DNA of 64,000 nt from Betaproteobacteria bacterium (GCA_016125475.1 WGLR01000002.1:62001-126000); one strand, 5' to 3'; shown: positions 1-8,869, numbered from the stretch's first letter. A program made the numbers and translations. Notes: generated by a model not told the origin, from the sequence alone.

Positions 1-125
1 TGGCCGTGCTCGAATCGGTCTCGGTGAAGCTGCGCATCTTCCGTGCTCCGGAGTTCCTCGCGACGGCATTCCTGCTCGCGGTGCTCGGCATGCTGACGCA
101 CGTGTTGCTGGGAGCCGGGACATGA
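1..125 (+). CDS. HyfC/NuoH-like membrane subunit, C-terminal end (partial)
   Basis: Only the last 40 or so codons are inside the window (frame starts at base 3, TGA at 123-125). The visible peptide has a short charged stretch containing KLRIFR and then one hydrophobic helix. This is how HyfC/HycD/NuoH-type proton-pumping subunits end. In hydrogenase-4 and related complexes this subunit anchors the peripheral arm to the membrane, and HyfE follows it, as happens here. The call rests largely on context, because the conserved core lies upstream of the window. Confidence 0.6.
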   Translation, partial: AVLESVSVKLRIFRAPEFLATAFLLAVLGMLTHVLLGAGT

Positions 126-150
126 ATCCGCTCGCACGGGGAGGACGCCG

Positions 151-807
151 GTGATCGTCACGGCGCAGGCCATCAACTTCATCGCGGCACTGCTCCTGCT
201 CGTCGCGTTCGCGATGCTGTCCCAGCGCCGGATCCGGGCGCTGGTGAACCTGTTCGCCGTGCAGGGCGTGCTGCTGACCGCCTCGACACTGCTCACCGCG
301 TCCGGCACGGGCCAGACACACCTCTACTACTCGGCGGCCCTCACCCTGATACTCAAGGTCTTCGTGCTCCCGTTGATCCTCCATCGCCTGGTGCGGCGGC
401 TCCAGCTGACGGGTGATGTGGAAATGCTCATCAACACGGCCACGACCATGCTCGTGGGCATCGTGCTCGTGATCGTCGCGTTCAACCTCGCGCTGCCGAT
501 CTCCGAGTTCGCCGGGACCATCACGCGCGGCACGCTCGGCATCGCGCTCGCGTGCGTGCTGCTCGCCTTCCTCATGATGATCACGCGGCGCAAGGCGGTC
601 GCACAGGTGATCGGATTCCTGTCCATGGAAAACGGCCTGTTCTTCGCGGCGACCAGCATCACCTACGGCATGCCCATGGTGGTCGAACTCGGCATCGGGC
701 TCGACGTGCTCGTGGGCACGTTCGTGTTCGGCGTGTTCTTCTTCCGGATTCGCGAGACCTTCGACAGTCTCGACATCCACCATCTCGAACGACTCCGGGA
801 ACGCTGA
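151..807 (+). CDS. HyfE-like membrane subunit of an Ehr/hydrogenase-4-type complex
   Basis: This 218-residue, almost wholly hydrophobic protein has about seven predicted membrane helices and matches E. coli HyfE in length (about 216). HyfE-type subunits carry a NuoK/MrpC-like core and sit beside the antiporter-like subunit in energy-converting membrane complexes. The start is GTG at 151, preceded by a GGAGG-type ribosome site near 139-144. The ATG at 122 runs into a stop after ten codons, so it is not the start. The stop overlaps the next ATG (TGATG at 805-809), which implies coupled translation with the HyfF-like gene. Function is inferred from family and gene order. Confidence 0.8.
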   Translation: MIVTAQAINFIAALLLLVAFAMLSQRRIRALVNLFAVQGVLLTASTLLTASGTGQTHLYYSAALTLILKVFVLPLILHRLVRRLQLTGDVEMLINTATTMLVGIVLVIVAFNLALPISEFAGTITRGTLGIALACVLLAFLMMITRRKAVAQVIGFLSMENGLFFAATSITYGMPMVVELGIGLDVLVGTFVFGVFFFRIRETFDSLDIHHLERLRER

Positions 808-2258
808 TGTCGGAACTCGCCTTCCTGCTCGGAATTCCGCTGCTCGGTGCCGCGGCGCTCGCGTTCCGGGGCTCCCAGTACCGTGCGCCGGAAATGAACG
901 CGATCCTGTCCGGACTGACGTTCCTGGCGGCCTGCGCGCTCACGGTCCGGATCATCAGCATCGGGCCGCGGACCGCGATGAACGAGCTGTTCTTCGTGGA
1001 CGCGTTCAACGTGTTCCTGGTCACCCTCACCGCCTTCATCGGTTTCACGACCGCGCTGTTCGGCACGCCCTACATGCGCGTCGAGCGGGATCGTGGCAAG
1101 GTCGGCGCGGGGGCGATGCGTCTCTACCACAGCATGTACCAGCTGTTCACGTTCACGATGCTCCTCGCGCTCACGACGAACAACATGGGCATCCTCTGGG
1201 TGGCGCTGGAAGGCGCGACGCTCGCCACCGTGCTGCTGGTGAGTCTCTACCGGACACCGGCGAGTCTCGAGGCCGCCTGGAAGTACTTCATACTGTGCGG
1301 CGTCGGTATCGCCCAGGCGCTTTTCGGCACCATCCTGCTCTACCTCGCAGCGTCCCGCGCGGGCGGCACGGGCGGGGAGGCGCTGCTCTGGACGCACCTG
1401 AACGCCGCGAAGGGCCAGCTCGAACCCTCCGTCGTCGCCATCGCATTCGTGTTCCTGCTGGTGGGCTACGGCACGAAGGTGGGCCTCGCCCCGCTGCACA
1501 ACTGGCTGCCCGACGCGCACGCAGAGGGGCCGACGCCGATCTCGGCAGTGCTGTCCGGCCTGCTCCTGAACGTGGCCCTGTACGCGGTCATCCGCTGCAA
1601 GGTGCTCGCCGACGGCGCGCTCGGAACGCATCTCGCGGGCAACCTCATGATGGGCTTCGGACTGCTGACCGTGGTCCTGTCCGCGTTCTTTCTCGGGCGC
1701 CAGACGGACATCAAGCGCCTGTTTGCGTATTCGTCCATCGAACACATGGGTTTCATCACGTTCGCGTTCGGGATGGGCGGCGCCATCGCGAACTTCGCGG
1801 GGTTGCTGCACATGACGGTGCACTCGCTCACGAAGTCCGCGATCTTCTTCGCGGCCGGACACGCCGCCCAGAAGGCGGGCACCCAGAACATCGACGACAT
1901 CCGCGGACTCGTGCACATGAGCCCCGCGGTGGGCTGGGGCCTCATGATCGGCACGCTCGCGATCCTCGGGCTGCCACCGTTCGGCGTGTTCGCCGCGGAG
2001 TTCATGATCCTCACCACGGCAATGCGCGAGCACGCCTGGGCCACGCCCTTCCTGCTCGTCGCGCTCGCAGTGGCGTTCGCGGCGGTCTTCGGCAAGGTTC
2101 AGACGATGGTGTTCGGTGACCCGTCCGTCCGGCCACTTCCGCATCGTCCGGCCGCCCTGCCGGTGTTCGTGCACCTCGTGATCGTGCTGATCCTGGGACT
2201 CTACATCCCTGCGCACCTCGCCGCGTGGTACCGGGAAGCCGCCAGCATGATCGGGTGA
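807..2258 (+). CDS. HyfF-like (NuoL/M/N, Mrp antiporter-type) membrane subunit
   Basis: A 483-residue polytopic protein of the proton-conducting antiporter family (Proton_antipo_M; HyfF, NuoN, NuoM). The hallmark stretch around residues 225-252 is present: a lysine followed by LAPLHNWLPDAHAEGPTPIS and then a serine/glycine-rich helix. Further downstream are the conserved SSIEHMGF and HSLTKSAIFF segments. The family moves protons or cations through a chain of buried Lys/Glu residues and couples this to electron transfer in the peripheral arm. It starts at the ATG overlapping the HyfE stop; the longer upstream frame only reads through hyfE out of frame. It is slightly shorter than E. coli HyfF (526). 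Confidence 0.88.
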   Translation: MSELAFLLGIPLLGAAALAFRGSQYRAPEMNAILSGLTFLAACALTVRIISIGPRTAMNELFFVDAFNVFLVTLTAFIGFTTALFGTPYMRVERDRGKVGAGAMRLYHSMYQLFTFTMLLALTTNNMGILWVALEGATLATVLLVSLYRTPASLEAAWKYFILCGVGIAQALFGTILLYLAASRAGGTGGEALLWTHLNAAKGQLEPSVVAIAFVFLLVGYGTKVGLAPLHNWLPDAHAEGPTPISAVLSGLLLNVALYAVIRCKVLADGALGTHLAGNLMMGFGLLTVVLSAFFLGRQTDIKRLFAYSSIEHMGFITFAFGMGGAIANFAGLLHMTVHSLTKSAIFFAAGHAAQKAGTQNIDDIRGLVHMSPAVGWGLMIGTLAILGLPPFGVFAAEFMILTTAMREHAWATPFLLVALAVAFAAVFGKVQTMVFGDPSVRPLPHRPAALPVFVHLVIVLILGLYIPAHLAAWYREAASMIG

Positions 2259-2263
2259 CGCAC

Positions 2264-3811
2264 ATGGTTCCCGACGAACTCGAACTGACCTGGGAGCGCC
2301 TGCGTGGCGCGGTGTCCGCGCGACGAGCCACGGTGGATGCCGCGCAGTGGCGCGCGGGCGCGGAGGCCCTGTCGCGGGAATCCGGTCGCCTGGTCGCGCT
2401 CTGGGGGTCGGATCGACGCGACCTCGGCGAAGGGTTCGACGTGCAGGCGGCGTTCGCGGTGCGCGACGGTCTCCTCGTGCTCCGTCTCCCCGTGCCGGCA
2501 CTCCACCCGGCATTCCCGGACATCTCGGCGTTCTTTCCCGTCGCCGGCAGGATGCAGCGCGCACTCCACGACATGCTCGGCATCGTGGCGCTCGGCGCCC
2601 ACGACTCGCGACCGTGGCTGCGGCACGGCGCCTGGCCGCCGGACGTCTACCCGCTCCGTCGCGACCTGGATGCCGCGACCAGCTTCCCCGCATCGGATGC
2701 CGCCTACGAATTCGTGAGCGTGTCCGGCGAGGGCGTGCACGAGATTCCCGTCGGACCGGTCCACGCCGGCACGATCGAGCCGGGACACTTCCGCTTCTCG
2801 GTGCTGGGTGAACGCGTCATGAGGCTCGAGGAACATCTCGGGTACAAGCACAAGGGCATCGAGAAGCGCTTCGAGTCGATGCGTATCGAGGACGGTGCGC
2901 GCCTCGCCGGTCGCGTGAGCGGGGATTCGACGGTGGCCTACGCATGGGCCTATGCGATGGCCGTGGAAGGCGCGGCCGGCGTTGAGCCACCGGCCCGGGC
3001 ACTGTGGCTGCGCGGGCTCGCCCTCGAGCGCGAGCGTGTCGCGAACCACCTCGGCGATCTCGGATACATCGGCAACGACGCGGGGCTCGGCTTCGCGCTG
3101 AGTCAGTTCTCGCGACTGAAGGAGGACTGGCTGCGACTGAACGCAGCGGTGTTCGGCCACCGGTACGCGATGGATTTCGTCGTGCCGGGCGGCGTCGCGT
3201 CCGACGTCGACTCGTCGGGAATCGCCCGGCTGGAAGCACAGGCGGACCGGATCGAACGCGAGGTGCGCGCACTTCGGGACACCTTCGAAGAACACGCCGG
3301 TCTCCAGGACCGCTTCCGGACCTGCGGGATCGTCACGACGGAACTCGCCGTGCGCCTGGGCCTCACGGGGCTCGCGGGACGCGCGAGCGGACGGTCGGAG
3401 GATCTGCGTGCCGATCTCCCGTCGCCTCCCTACGACCAGCTCGACGTGCAGGTCGCGAGGCACGGCGACGGCGACGTTGCCGCGCGCGTGTCCGTGCGTT
3501 TCGACGAGATTCTGGAATCGCTGCGGCTGATGCGGCTCATCCTGGACCGTTTGCCTGCCGGAGCGCTGACGATCGGGTGTCCCGATCCGGCGCCGGGCGC
3601 GTCGGGCCTGGGATGGGTGGAAGGCTGGCGCGGCGAGGTGTTCGTCGCGCTCGAGTGCGCGCCCGGACGCGGCATCCGCCGCTGCCATCCGCACGACCCG
3701 TCCTGGCAGAACTGGCCCCTGCTCGAGCATGCGATACTCGGAAACATCGTTCCCGACTTCCCGCTCATCAACAAGTCCTTCAACCTGAGCTACGCGGGCG
3801 TGGACCTCTAG
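2264..3811 (+). CDS. HyfG-like large subunit lacking all Ni-Fe cysteine ligands (Ehr-type)
   Basis: A 515-residue protein with a NuoC-like N-terminal part (about residues 1-150) fused to a NuoD/hydrogenase-large-subunit part, as in HyfG and HycE. HLGYKHKGIEKR near residue 190 is the conserved quinone/Ni-Fe pocket helix. Where catalytic [NiFe] hydrogenases have RxCGxC, this protein reads RVSGDS near residue 216. The C-terminal DPCxxC is replaced by FNLSYAG, and the protein ends eight or so residues later with no processing tail. All four metal ligands are therefore gone, so H2 chemistry is excluded. The architecture matches Ehr (energy-converting hydrogenase-related) complexes. GTG at 2255, overlapping the HyfF stop, is an alternative start. 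Confidence 0.85.
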   Translation: MVPDELELTWERLRGAVSARRATVDAAQWRAGAEALSRESGRLVALWGSDRRDLGEGFDVQAAFAVRDGLLVLRLPVPALHPAFPDISAFFPVAGRMQRALHDMLGIVALGAHDSRPWLRHGAWPPDVYPLRRDLDAATSFPASDAAYEFVSVSGEGVHEIPVGPVHAGTIEPGHFRFSVLGERVMRLEEHLGYKHKGIEKRFESMRIEDGARLAGRVSGDSTVAYAWAYAMAVEGAAGVEPPARALWLRGLALERERVANHLGDLGYIGNDAGLGFALSQFSRLKEDWLRLNAAVFGHRYAMDFVVPGGVASDVDSSGIARLEAQADRIEREVRALRDTFEEHAGLQDRFRTCGIVTTELAVRLGLTGLAGRASGRSEDLRADLPSPPYDQLDVQVARHGDGDVAARVSVRFDEILESLRLMRLILDRLPAGALTIGCPDPAPGASGLGWVEGWRGEVFVALECAPGRGIRRCHPHDPSWQNWPLLEHAILGNIVPDFPLINKSFNLSYAGVDL

Positions 3812-3820
3812 AACTCGACC

Positions 3821-4333
3821 ATGTACCGCATTCTTCGACAGATCGCACGGGTCGGCATCGTCACGGAGCCCGGACCCGAGGCCGACGAGAACCTGCGCGA
3901 CACGGCCGCGCGGATCGAGTCCGAAGTGGCGCGTTCGTTCGCGGGCGCACTCGCGATCCGTCACGTGGATGCCGGGTCCTGCAATGGCTGCGAGCTCGAG
4001 ATCCACGCCTGCAGCAACCCCTACTACAACCTCGAGGGGCTCGGGATCCGCTTCGTGGCGAGTCCGCGCCACGCGGACATGCTGCTCGTGACCGGCCCGG
4101 TCTCGCGTCACATGGAAGAAGCCCTGCGACGCACCTACGACGCCACGCCCGCCCCGAAGGTCGTCGTCGCGGTGGGGGACTGCGGCTGCACCGGCGGCAT
4201 CTTCGGCGAGGGCTACGCTAGCCGTGGCCGCGTCGCCAACGTGATTCCCGTGGACGTGTCCGTTCCCGGGTGCCCGCCCACCCCGCTCGCGATCATGCAG
4301 GGCATCCTGACCGCGATCACGAGGCGCACGTGA
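3821..4333 (+). CDS. HyfI/NuoB-like iron-sulfur small subunit
   Basis: A 170-residue NuoB/HyfI-family protein. It keeps four cysteines placed to hold one [4Fe-4S] cluster equivalent to N2 of complex I: SCNGC (about C54 and C57), VGDC (about C120) and PGCPP (about C150). The cluster nearest the substrate pocket therefore looks intact even though the partner large subunit has no Ni-Fe site. It lies 9 bp after the large-subunit gene. No HyfH/NuoI ferredoxin-type gene separates the two, unlike E. coli hyf. Its stop overlaps the likely GTG start of ubiA (GTGA at 4330-4333). Confidence 0.88.
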   Translation: MYRILRQIARVGIVTEPGPEADENLRDTAARIESEVARSFAGALAIRHVDAGSCNGCELEIHACSNPYYNLEGLGIRFVASPRHADMLLVTGPVSRHMEEALRRTYDATPAPKVVVAVGDCGCTGGIFGEGYASRGRVANVIPVDVSVPGCPPTPLAIMQGILTAITRRT

Positions 4334-5226
4334 GTTCCCGCACGACCGGGACAATGCCGGCGGGCGCGAGGATTCTGGAGCGCCTGGCGCTCTATGCGCG
4401 CCTGGTCCGTCTGGACAAGCCCATCGGCACCCTGCTGCTGCTCTGGCCGACGCTCTGGGCACTCTGGGTAGCGGGCGATGGCCGCCCGGACTGGTTCGTC
4501 GTGCTCGTGTTCGTGATCGGAACCGTGCTCATGCGCTCGGCAGGCTGCGCGATCAACGACTTCGCCGACCGCGACTTCGACCCGCACGTCGAACGCACGC
4601 GTGAACGCCCGCTCGCGGCAGGACGCATCACGCCGAAAGAAGCCATCGCGGTCGCGGCGGTCCTGAGCCTCGTCGCGTTCCTGCTCATCCTGCCGCTGAA
4701 CCGGCTCGTGATCCTCCTGTCCTTTCCCGCGCTGTTCCTCGCGGCGAGCTATCCGTTCACCAAGCGGTTCTTCGTGCTGCCCCAGGCGTACCTCGGCATC
4801 GCGTTCGGATTCGGCATCCCGATGGCCTTCGCGGCACTGCTCGGGAACGTCCCCGCCGTCGCATGGTGGATGCTGCTCGCGAACGTGCTGTGGACCGTCG
4901 CCTACGACACCGAGTACGCGATGGTCGACCGTGACGACGACCGTGCGCTCGGCATTCGCACGTCCGCGCTCCTGCTGGGCGATCACGACGTGGCCGCCGT
5001 CGCACTCTGCCACGCGGGGTTCCTCGCACTCATGGCATGGTGCGGAACCCTGGCGGGGCTCGGCCTGTCGTTCTACGCAGGCCTCGCCGTCGCGGGCACG
5101 ATGGCAGGCTGGCAGGTCTGGCACATACGGACACGGGACCGGGCCGACTGTTTCCGGGCCTTCCGGCAGAACAACTGGGTCGGAGCAGCCGTCTTCGCGG
5201 GCCTGCTTCTGGACACCCTCCGATAG
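4330..5226 (+). CDS. ubiA: 4-hydroxybenzoate polyprenyltransferase
   Basis: UbiA joins a polyprenyl diphosphate tail to 4-hydroxybenzoate in the inner membrane, the first committed step of ubiquinone synthesis. The protein (298 residues from GTG 4330; an ATG at 4354 is an alternative) has about eight membrane helices and both Asp-rich Mg-diphosphate motifs: NDFADRDFD, and later [13 protein letters not shown]. The N-terminal [20 protein letters not shown] is typical of UbiA proper rather than MenA or heme-O synthase. The GTGA overlap with the preceding iron-sulfur subunit gene suggests co-translation with the Ehr-like complex, an unusual partner for ubiA. Confidence 0.92.
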   Translation: MSSRTTGTMPAGARILERLALYARLVRLDKPIGTLLLLWPTLWALWVAGDGRPDWFVVLVFVIGTVLMRSAGCAINDFADRDFDPHVERTRERPLAAGRITPKEAIAVAAVLSLVAFLLILPLNRLVILLSFPALFLAASYPFTKRFFVLPQAYLGIAFGFGIPMAFAALLGNVPAVAWWMLLANVLWTVAYDTEYAMVDRDDDRALGIRTSALLLGDHDVAAVALCHAGFLALMAWCGTLAGLGLSFYAGLAVAGTMAGWQVWHIRTRDRADCFRAFRQNNWVGAAVFAGLLLDTLR

Positions 5227-5237
5227 GAGCACGAAGC

Positions 5238-6026
5238 TTGGATCTGGGACTGACGGGGAAGGTGGTGGTCGTGACCGGTGCGAGCCGGGGAATCGGTTTC
5301 TCCTGCGCCGCCGCGTTTCTCGAGGAAGGCGCCCGCGTGGTCCTGGTCTCGCGCGACGAGGGCCGGCTCGGCAAGGCCGTCGCGAGGCTGCATTCGGCGG
5401 GCGACTTCCCGCCGGTCGCGATCGCGGCGGACCTCACGAACGCCGACGAGGCGCGACGCATGGCCCGGGAAGTGGAGTCGTCCGTGGGCGGCGTGGACAT
5501 CCTCGTGAATTCCGCGGGCGCCGCCCGCCGGTATCTGCCCGAGGAACTGGACGCCGCCGCGTGGCACGCCGCGATGGACGCCAAATACTTCACGTACATC
5601 CACGCGATGGACGCCCTGATGCCGGCAATGGCCGTCCGAGGCCGGGGCGCCGTGGTGAACATCATCGGCATGGGCGGCAAGGTCGCCACGCCGATCCACC
5701 TCCCTGGCGGCGCGGCGAATGCCGCGCTCATGCTCGCGAGCGTGGGACTCGCGAGTGTCTACGGCCCGAAGGGAATCCGCGTGAACGCGATCAATCCCGG
5801 GGCGACGATGACGGATCGCGTGAAGGAGGCCATCGCGCTCGAAGCGCGCGCGCGCGGCCTCCCCGAAACGGACGTTCTCGCGCAGGGCCAGGCGCGCGTT
5901 CCGCTCGGACGCTACGCCGAACCCGAGGAAGTTGCCGACGTGGCGCTGTTCCTCGCGTCGGACCGCGCCGCCTACGTGACGGGCGCGATCGTGCCGATGG
6001 ACGGCGGGCTCACGCCGGTCCCGTGA
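5238..6026 (+). CDS. SDR-family protein without the YxxxK catalytic pair
   Basis: A 262-residue classical-length short-chain dehydrogenase/reductase fold. It starts at TTG 5238 with an AGGAG ribosome site 8 bp upstream; no ATG lies near the N-terminus. TGASRGIG binds the dinucleotide near residue 12, and LVNSAGA and the VNAINPGAT segment after the active site are conserved. At the position of the YxxxK signature it reads GGAANAA, so the catalytic tyrosine and lysine are Gly and Asn. It may be a non-catalytic SDR or use other chemistry. It sits between ubiA and ubiD, 11 bp after the former and 2 bp before the latter, and probably belongs to the same transcript. Substrate unknown. Confidence 0.82.
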   Translation: MDLGLTGKVVVVTGASRGIGFSCAAAFLEEGARVVLVSRDEGRLGKAVARLHSAGDFPPVAIAADLTNADEARRMAREVESSVGGVDILVNSAGAARRYLPEELDAAAWHAAMDAKYFTYIHAMDALMPAMAVRGRGAVVNIIGMGGKVATPIHLPGGAANAALMLASVGLASVYGPKGIRVNAINPGATMTDRVKEAIALEARARGLPETDVLAQGQARVPLGRYAEPEEVADVALFLASDRAAYVTGAIVPMDGGLTPVP

Positions 6027-6028
6027 CG

Positions 6029-7507
6029 ATGCGCTATCAGGACCTGCGCGACTTCATAGGCCAGCTCGAGCGCATCGGCGAACTGCGCCGCATCAGCACC
6101 GAGATCTCGCCGCGGCTGGAGATGACCGAGATATGCGACCGCGTGTTGCGTGCGCAGGGACCGGCCGTGCTGTTCGAGAAACCGCGCGGCCACGACATTC
6201 CCGTGCTGTGCAACCTCTTCGGGACGCCGCGCCGCGTGGCACTCGGCATGGGCGAGGATTCGGTGGCGGCACTGCGGGAGGTGGGCCGCCTGCTCGCATA
6301 CCTGAAGGAACCCGATCCGCCGCGCGGACTGAAGGACGCCTGGGAGAAACTTCCTGTCCTGAAGCAGGTGCTCAACATGGCGCCGAAGACGGTCTCGAAC
6401 GCGCCGTGCCAGCAGGTGGTCGTCGAAGGTCCCGACGTGGACCTCGGTCGTCTCCCCGTGCAGACGTGCTGGCCCGGAGACGCCGGTCCGCTCATCACCT
6501 GGGGACTCACCGTCACGCGCGGTCCGAACAAGAGCCGCCAGAATCTCGGCATCTACCGGCAGCAGGTGATCGACCGCAACAAGGTGATCATGCGATGGCT
6601 GGCGCATCGCGGCGGAGCCCTCGACTTCCGTGACCACTGCGCGGCGCGCCCCGGGGAACCCTTTCCGGTCGCCGTCGCGCTCGGTGCGGACCCGGCCACG
6701 ATCCTGGGCGCCGTGACCCCGGTGCCCGACACGCTCTCCGAGTACCAGTTCGCCGGCCTCCTGCGTGGGGCCAGGACGGAACTCGCACGATGCATCGGGT
6801 CGGACCTGCAGGTGCCGGCCTCGGCGGAGATCGTGCTGGAGGGTCACATCTCGCCCGGCGAGGAAGCGCTGGAAGGGCCCTTCGGCGATCACACGGGCTA
6901 TTACAACGAGCAGGACAGCTTTCCGGTCTTCACGATCGATCGCGTGACGAGCCGTCGTGATCCAATCTACCACTCGACGTACACGGGCAAGCCGCCCGAC
7001 GAGCCGGCGATCCTGGGCGTGGCGCTGAACGAGGTGTTCGTGCCACTGCTCGTGAAGCAGTTCCCGGAGATCGTCGACTTCTACCTGCCGCCCGAGGGGT
7101 GCTCGTACCGCATGGCCGTGGTCTCGATCCGCAAGCAGTATCCCGGTCACGCGAAGCGGATCATGTTCGGCGTGTGGTCCTTCCTGCGGCAGTTCATGTA
7201 CACGAAGTTCATCGTCGTCACGGACGACGACGTCGACGTGCGCGACTGGAAGGAGGTGATCTGGGCGATCACCACGCGGATGGATCCCGCGCGCGATGCG
7301 CTGCTCGTGGAGAATACCCCCATCGATTATCTGGACTTCGCGAGCCCCGTTTCGGGTCTCGGCTCGAAGATGGGGCTGGACGCGACGAACAAGTGGCCCG
7401 GAGAGACCCGCCGCGAGTGGGGCACTCCGATATCGATGACACAGGAAGTGAAGGACCGCGTGGACGCGCTCTGGGATCAGCTGGGGATTCCGGACGGGCG
7501 CCCCTGA
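6029..7507 (+). CDS. ubiD: UbiD-family prenylated-FMN decarboxylase (3-polyprenyl-4-hydroxybenzoate decarboxylase)
   Basis: UbiD removes the carboxyl group from polyprenyl-hydroxybenzoate using prenylated FMN supplied by UbiX. The 492-residue protein matches E. coli UbiD (497) almost end to end. It starts [10 protein letters not shown], has the conserved core [11 protein letters not shown] near residue 292, and ends with the [21 protein letters not shown] segment region shared by true UbiD proteins. ATG 6029 is chosen; GTG 6023 overlapping the SDR stop is in frame too. No ubiX is visible in this window. Being directly downstream of ubiA supports a role in ubiquinone synthesis rather than aromatic-acid degradation. 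Confidence 0.9.
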   Translation: MRYQDLRDFIGQLERIGELRRISTEISPRLEMTEICDRVLRAQGPAVLFEKPRGHDIPVLCNLFGTPRRVALGMGEDSVAALREVGRLLAYLKEPDPPRGLKDAWEKLPVLKQVLNMAPKTVSNAPCQQVVVEGPDVDLGRLPVQTCWPGDAGPLITWGLTVTRGPNKSRQNLGIYRQQVIDRNKVIMRWLAHRGGALDFRDHCAARPGEPFPVAVALGADPATILGAVTPVPDTLSEYQFAGLLRGARTELARCIGSDLQVPASAEIVLEGHISPGEEALEGPFGDHTGYYNEQDSFPVFTIDRVTSRRDPIYHSTYTGKPPDEPAILGVALNEVFVPLLVKQFPEIVDFYLPPEGCSYRMAVVSIRKQYPGHAKRIMFGVWSFLRQFMYTKFIVVTDDDVDVRDWKEVIWAITTRMDPARDALLVENTPIDYLDFASPVSGLGSKMGLDATNKWPGETRREWGTPISMTQEVKDRVDALWDQLGIPDGRP

Positions 7508-7588
7508 TACGCGACGCAGCGGTCGGCGGCGCGACGTCCGGACACTTCCACCCCGACTTCCCGGCGAGACAGGAGAACACGAACGATC

Positions 7589-8311
7589 ATGGCAGACACC
7601 GCTTTCAGCGACACGGCACGTGCCGCATTCGAACAGGCCACCACGGCGAGTCTCAGCGCGCAGCTCGTGAAGCGCGGCTTCCGCACACGCGCGATCGCGC
7701 ACATCGCGCCCGTGAATCCGTCGACCCTCCGGGCGTGGGGTCCGGCCTACACGCTGCGCTACATCCCGATGCGGGAAGACCTCGCGACGGGCGCGGCGAT
7801 GGCGGACCCCGACAATCCACAGCGCAAGGCCATCGAGGTCGCACCCGCGGGTCACGTACTCGTGGTGGATACCCACGGCATGGATGTGAGCGGCACCTTC
7901 GGCGACATCCTCGTGGCGCGCCTCAGGGTTCGCGGGGTGGCGGGTGTGGTCTCCGACGGTCCGATGCGGGACATCGCGGAACTGCAGAAGATGGACTTCC
8001 CGGTGTTCGCGCGCGGCAATGCGGCGCCGCCCAGCTACGCGAGCATGATCGCGGTGGACGCCCAGGTTCCCGTCGCCTGCGGCGGGGTGGCCGTATTTCC
8101 GGGTGACATCGTGATCGCCGATCCGGACGGCGTGGTGGTTCTGCCGGCCGCCATCGCCGAGGAAGTCGCCCGCGATGCGGTCGAGCAGGACCGGCTCGAA
8201 GCGTACGTCCGGCAGCGCATCGAGGCTGGCGACAGCATCAAGGGCGTCTATCCGCCCAATGATGCGACGAAGGCTGCGTATCAGGCGTGGCTTCGCGACC
8301 GAGGAGAGTGA
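7589..8311 (+). CDS. RraA/HMG-CHA aldolase-fold family protein
   Basis: A 240-residue protein of the RraA-like family, which contains 4-hydroxy-4-methyl-2-oxoglutarate / 4-carboxy-4-hydroxy-2-oxoadipate aldolases and the RNase E inhibitor RraA. The substrate-loop motif VSDGPMRD (about residues 130-137) and the C-terminal PGDIVIADPDGVVV are clear. At 240 residues it is closer to the aldolases (about 230) than to RraA (about 160). A ribosome site (CAGGAGA) lies about 12 bp before the ATG. It follows ubiD after 81 bp, so it may be co-transcribed, but a link to quinone synthesis is not established. Oxaloacetate decarboxylation is another activity known in the family. Confidence 0.8.
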   Translation: MADTAFSDTARAAFEQATTASLSAQLVKRGFRTRAIAHIAPVNPSTLRAWGPAYTLRYIPMREDLATGAAMADPDNPQRKAIEVAPAGHVLVVDTHGMDVSGTFGDILVARLRVRGVAGVVSDGPMRDIAELQKMDFPVFARGNAAPPSYASMIAVDAQVPVACGGVAVFPGDIVIADPDGVVVLPAAIAEEVARDAVEQDRLEAYVRQRIEAGDSIKGVYPPNDATKAAYQAWLRDRGE

Positions 8312-8571
8312 TCCCGGCGCAGGCAGGAACCCTCCCGGCCTGCGGCGCCTGCGATGCTCACGGGGCGGGCGCCGCACCGTATGACTTTCGTGGTAGCACT
8401 CACCGGCACGCAAACTGCGCGCGTGACAATGCGCGCCGACAGAGTGTCGTTGCGCGGCGCGCGGCGGGCCTGCTCTAGCGTTCCGGTGCCGGTTTCCGTC
8501 CCGCAATGCCGGAGATGCCGACCTGGCACGCATCCGGCTCTGACCTGCTGGACGGTCGGAGGACAGGAACC

Positions 8572-8814
8572 ATGGAAGACGATCAGCTGGAACGAGCCGC
8601 CGCTCTCGCGGGGGTCGCAACTGTGCATCTGGGCGGACCAGGTGCCGGGAATCACCTGCAGGGCCGCACCGTGCCGGAGAACGGCGGGGCGGAGTCTGCT
8701 GCGCCGGAACGCGGTCGCCAGGCCGGCGAACGCGCCGCGGATCCTGCACGTGGAAACATCTGGCGCCGGATCCTGTTCACCGTGCATTCATTCAAGACCT
8801 TCGACAAGATCTGA
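8572..8814 (+). CDS. Possible small protein, unrecognised (80 aa)
   Basis: An 80-codon open frame starting at ATG 8572, with a strong ribosome site GGAGG at 8558-8562, nine bases before the start. The predicted peptide begins acidic (MEDDQLERAA), has a Gly/Arg/Pro-rich middle and ends with a basic-hydrophobic segment (WRRILFTVHSFKTF). I recognise no family. In favour of a gene is the well-spaced ribosome site. Against it are the biased middle region and several overlapping open frames. A 9-bp inverted repeat follows 21 bp after the stop. Treat as a candidate only. Confidence 0.3.
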   Translation: MEDDQLERAAALAGVATVHLGGPGAGNHLQGRTVPENGGAESAAPERGRQAGERAADPARGNIWRRILFTVHSFKTFDKI

Positions 8815-8835
8815 CGGGCACGGCAAGGAGCGCCC

Positions 8836-8869
8836 GTCGGCCGGAAGTCAGGACGATCGACCGGCCGAC
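8836..8869. terminator. GC-rich hairpin between convergent genes
   Basis: A perfect 9-bp inverted repeat, GTCGGCCGG (8836-8844) and CCGGCCGAC (8861-8869), with a 16-base loop. It lies between a plus-strand candidate gene and the minus-strand His-rich gene that ends at 8886. No T-run follows on either side, so intrinsic termination would be weak. It could help separate converging transcripts. Confidence 0.35.

Noticed and set aside
2264-3811. Annotation as an active [NiFe] hydrogenase large subunit
   Set aside because: Both CxxC-type ligand motifs are replaced and there is no C-terminal processing extension, so the metal centre cannot form.
8312-8352. Possible dispersed repeat or terminator after the RraA-like gene
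   Set aside because: The CGCAGGC...GCCTGCG inverted repeat is short, has no T-run, and I found no second copy in the window.
8281-8787. A 168-codon minus-strand frame
   Set aside because: No family resemblance, biased composition, no ribosome site, and it overlaps the end of the RraA-like gene.
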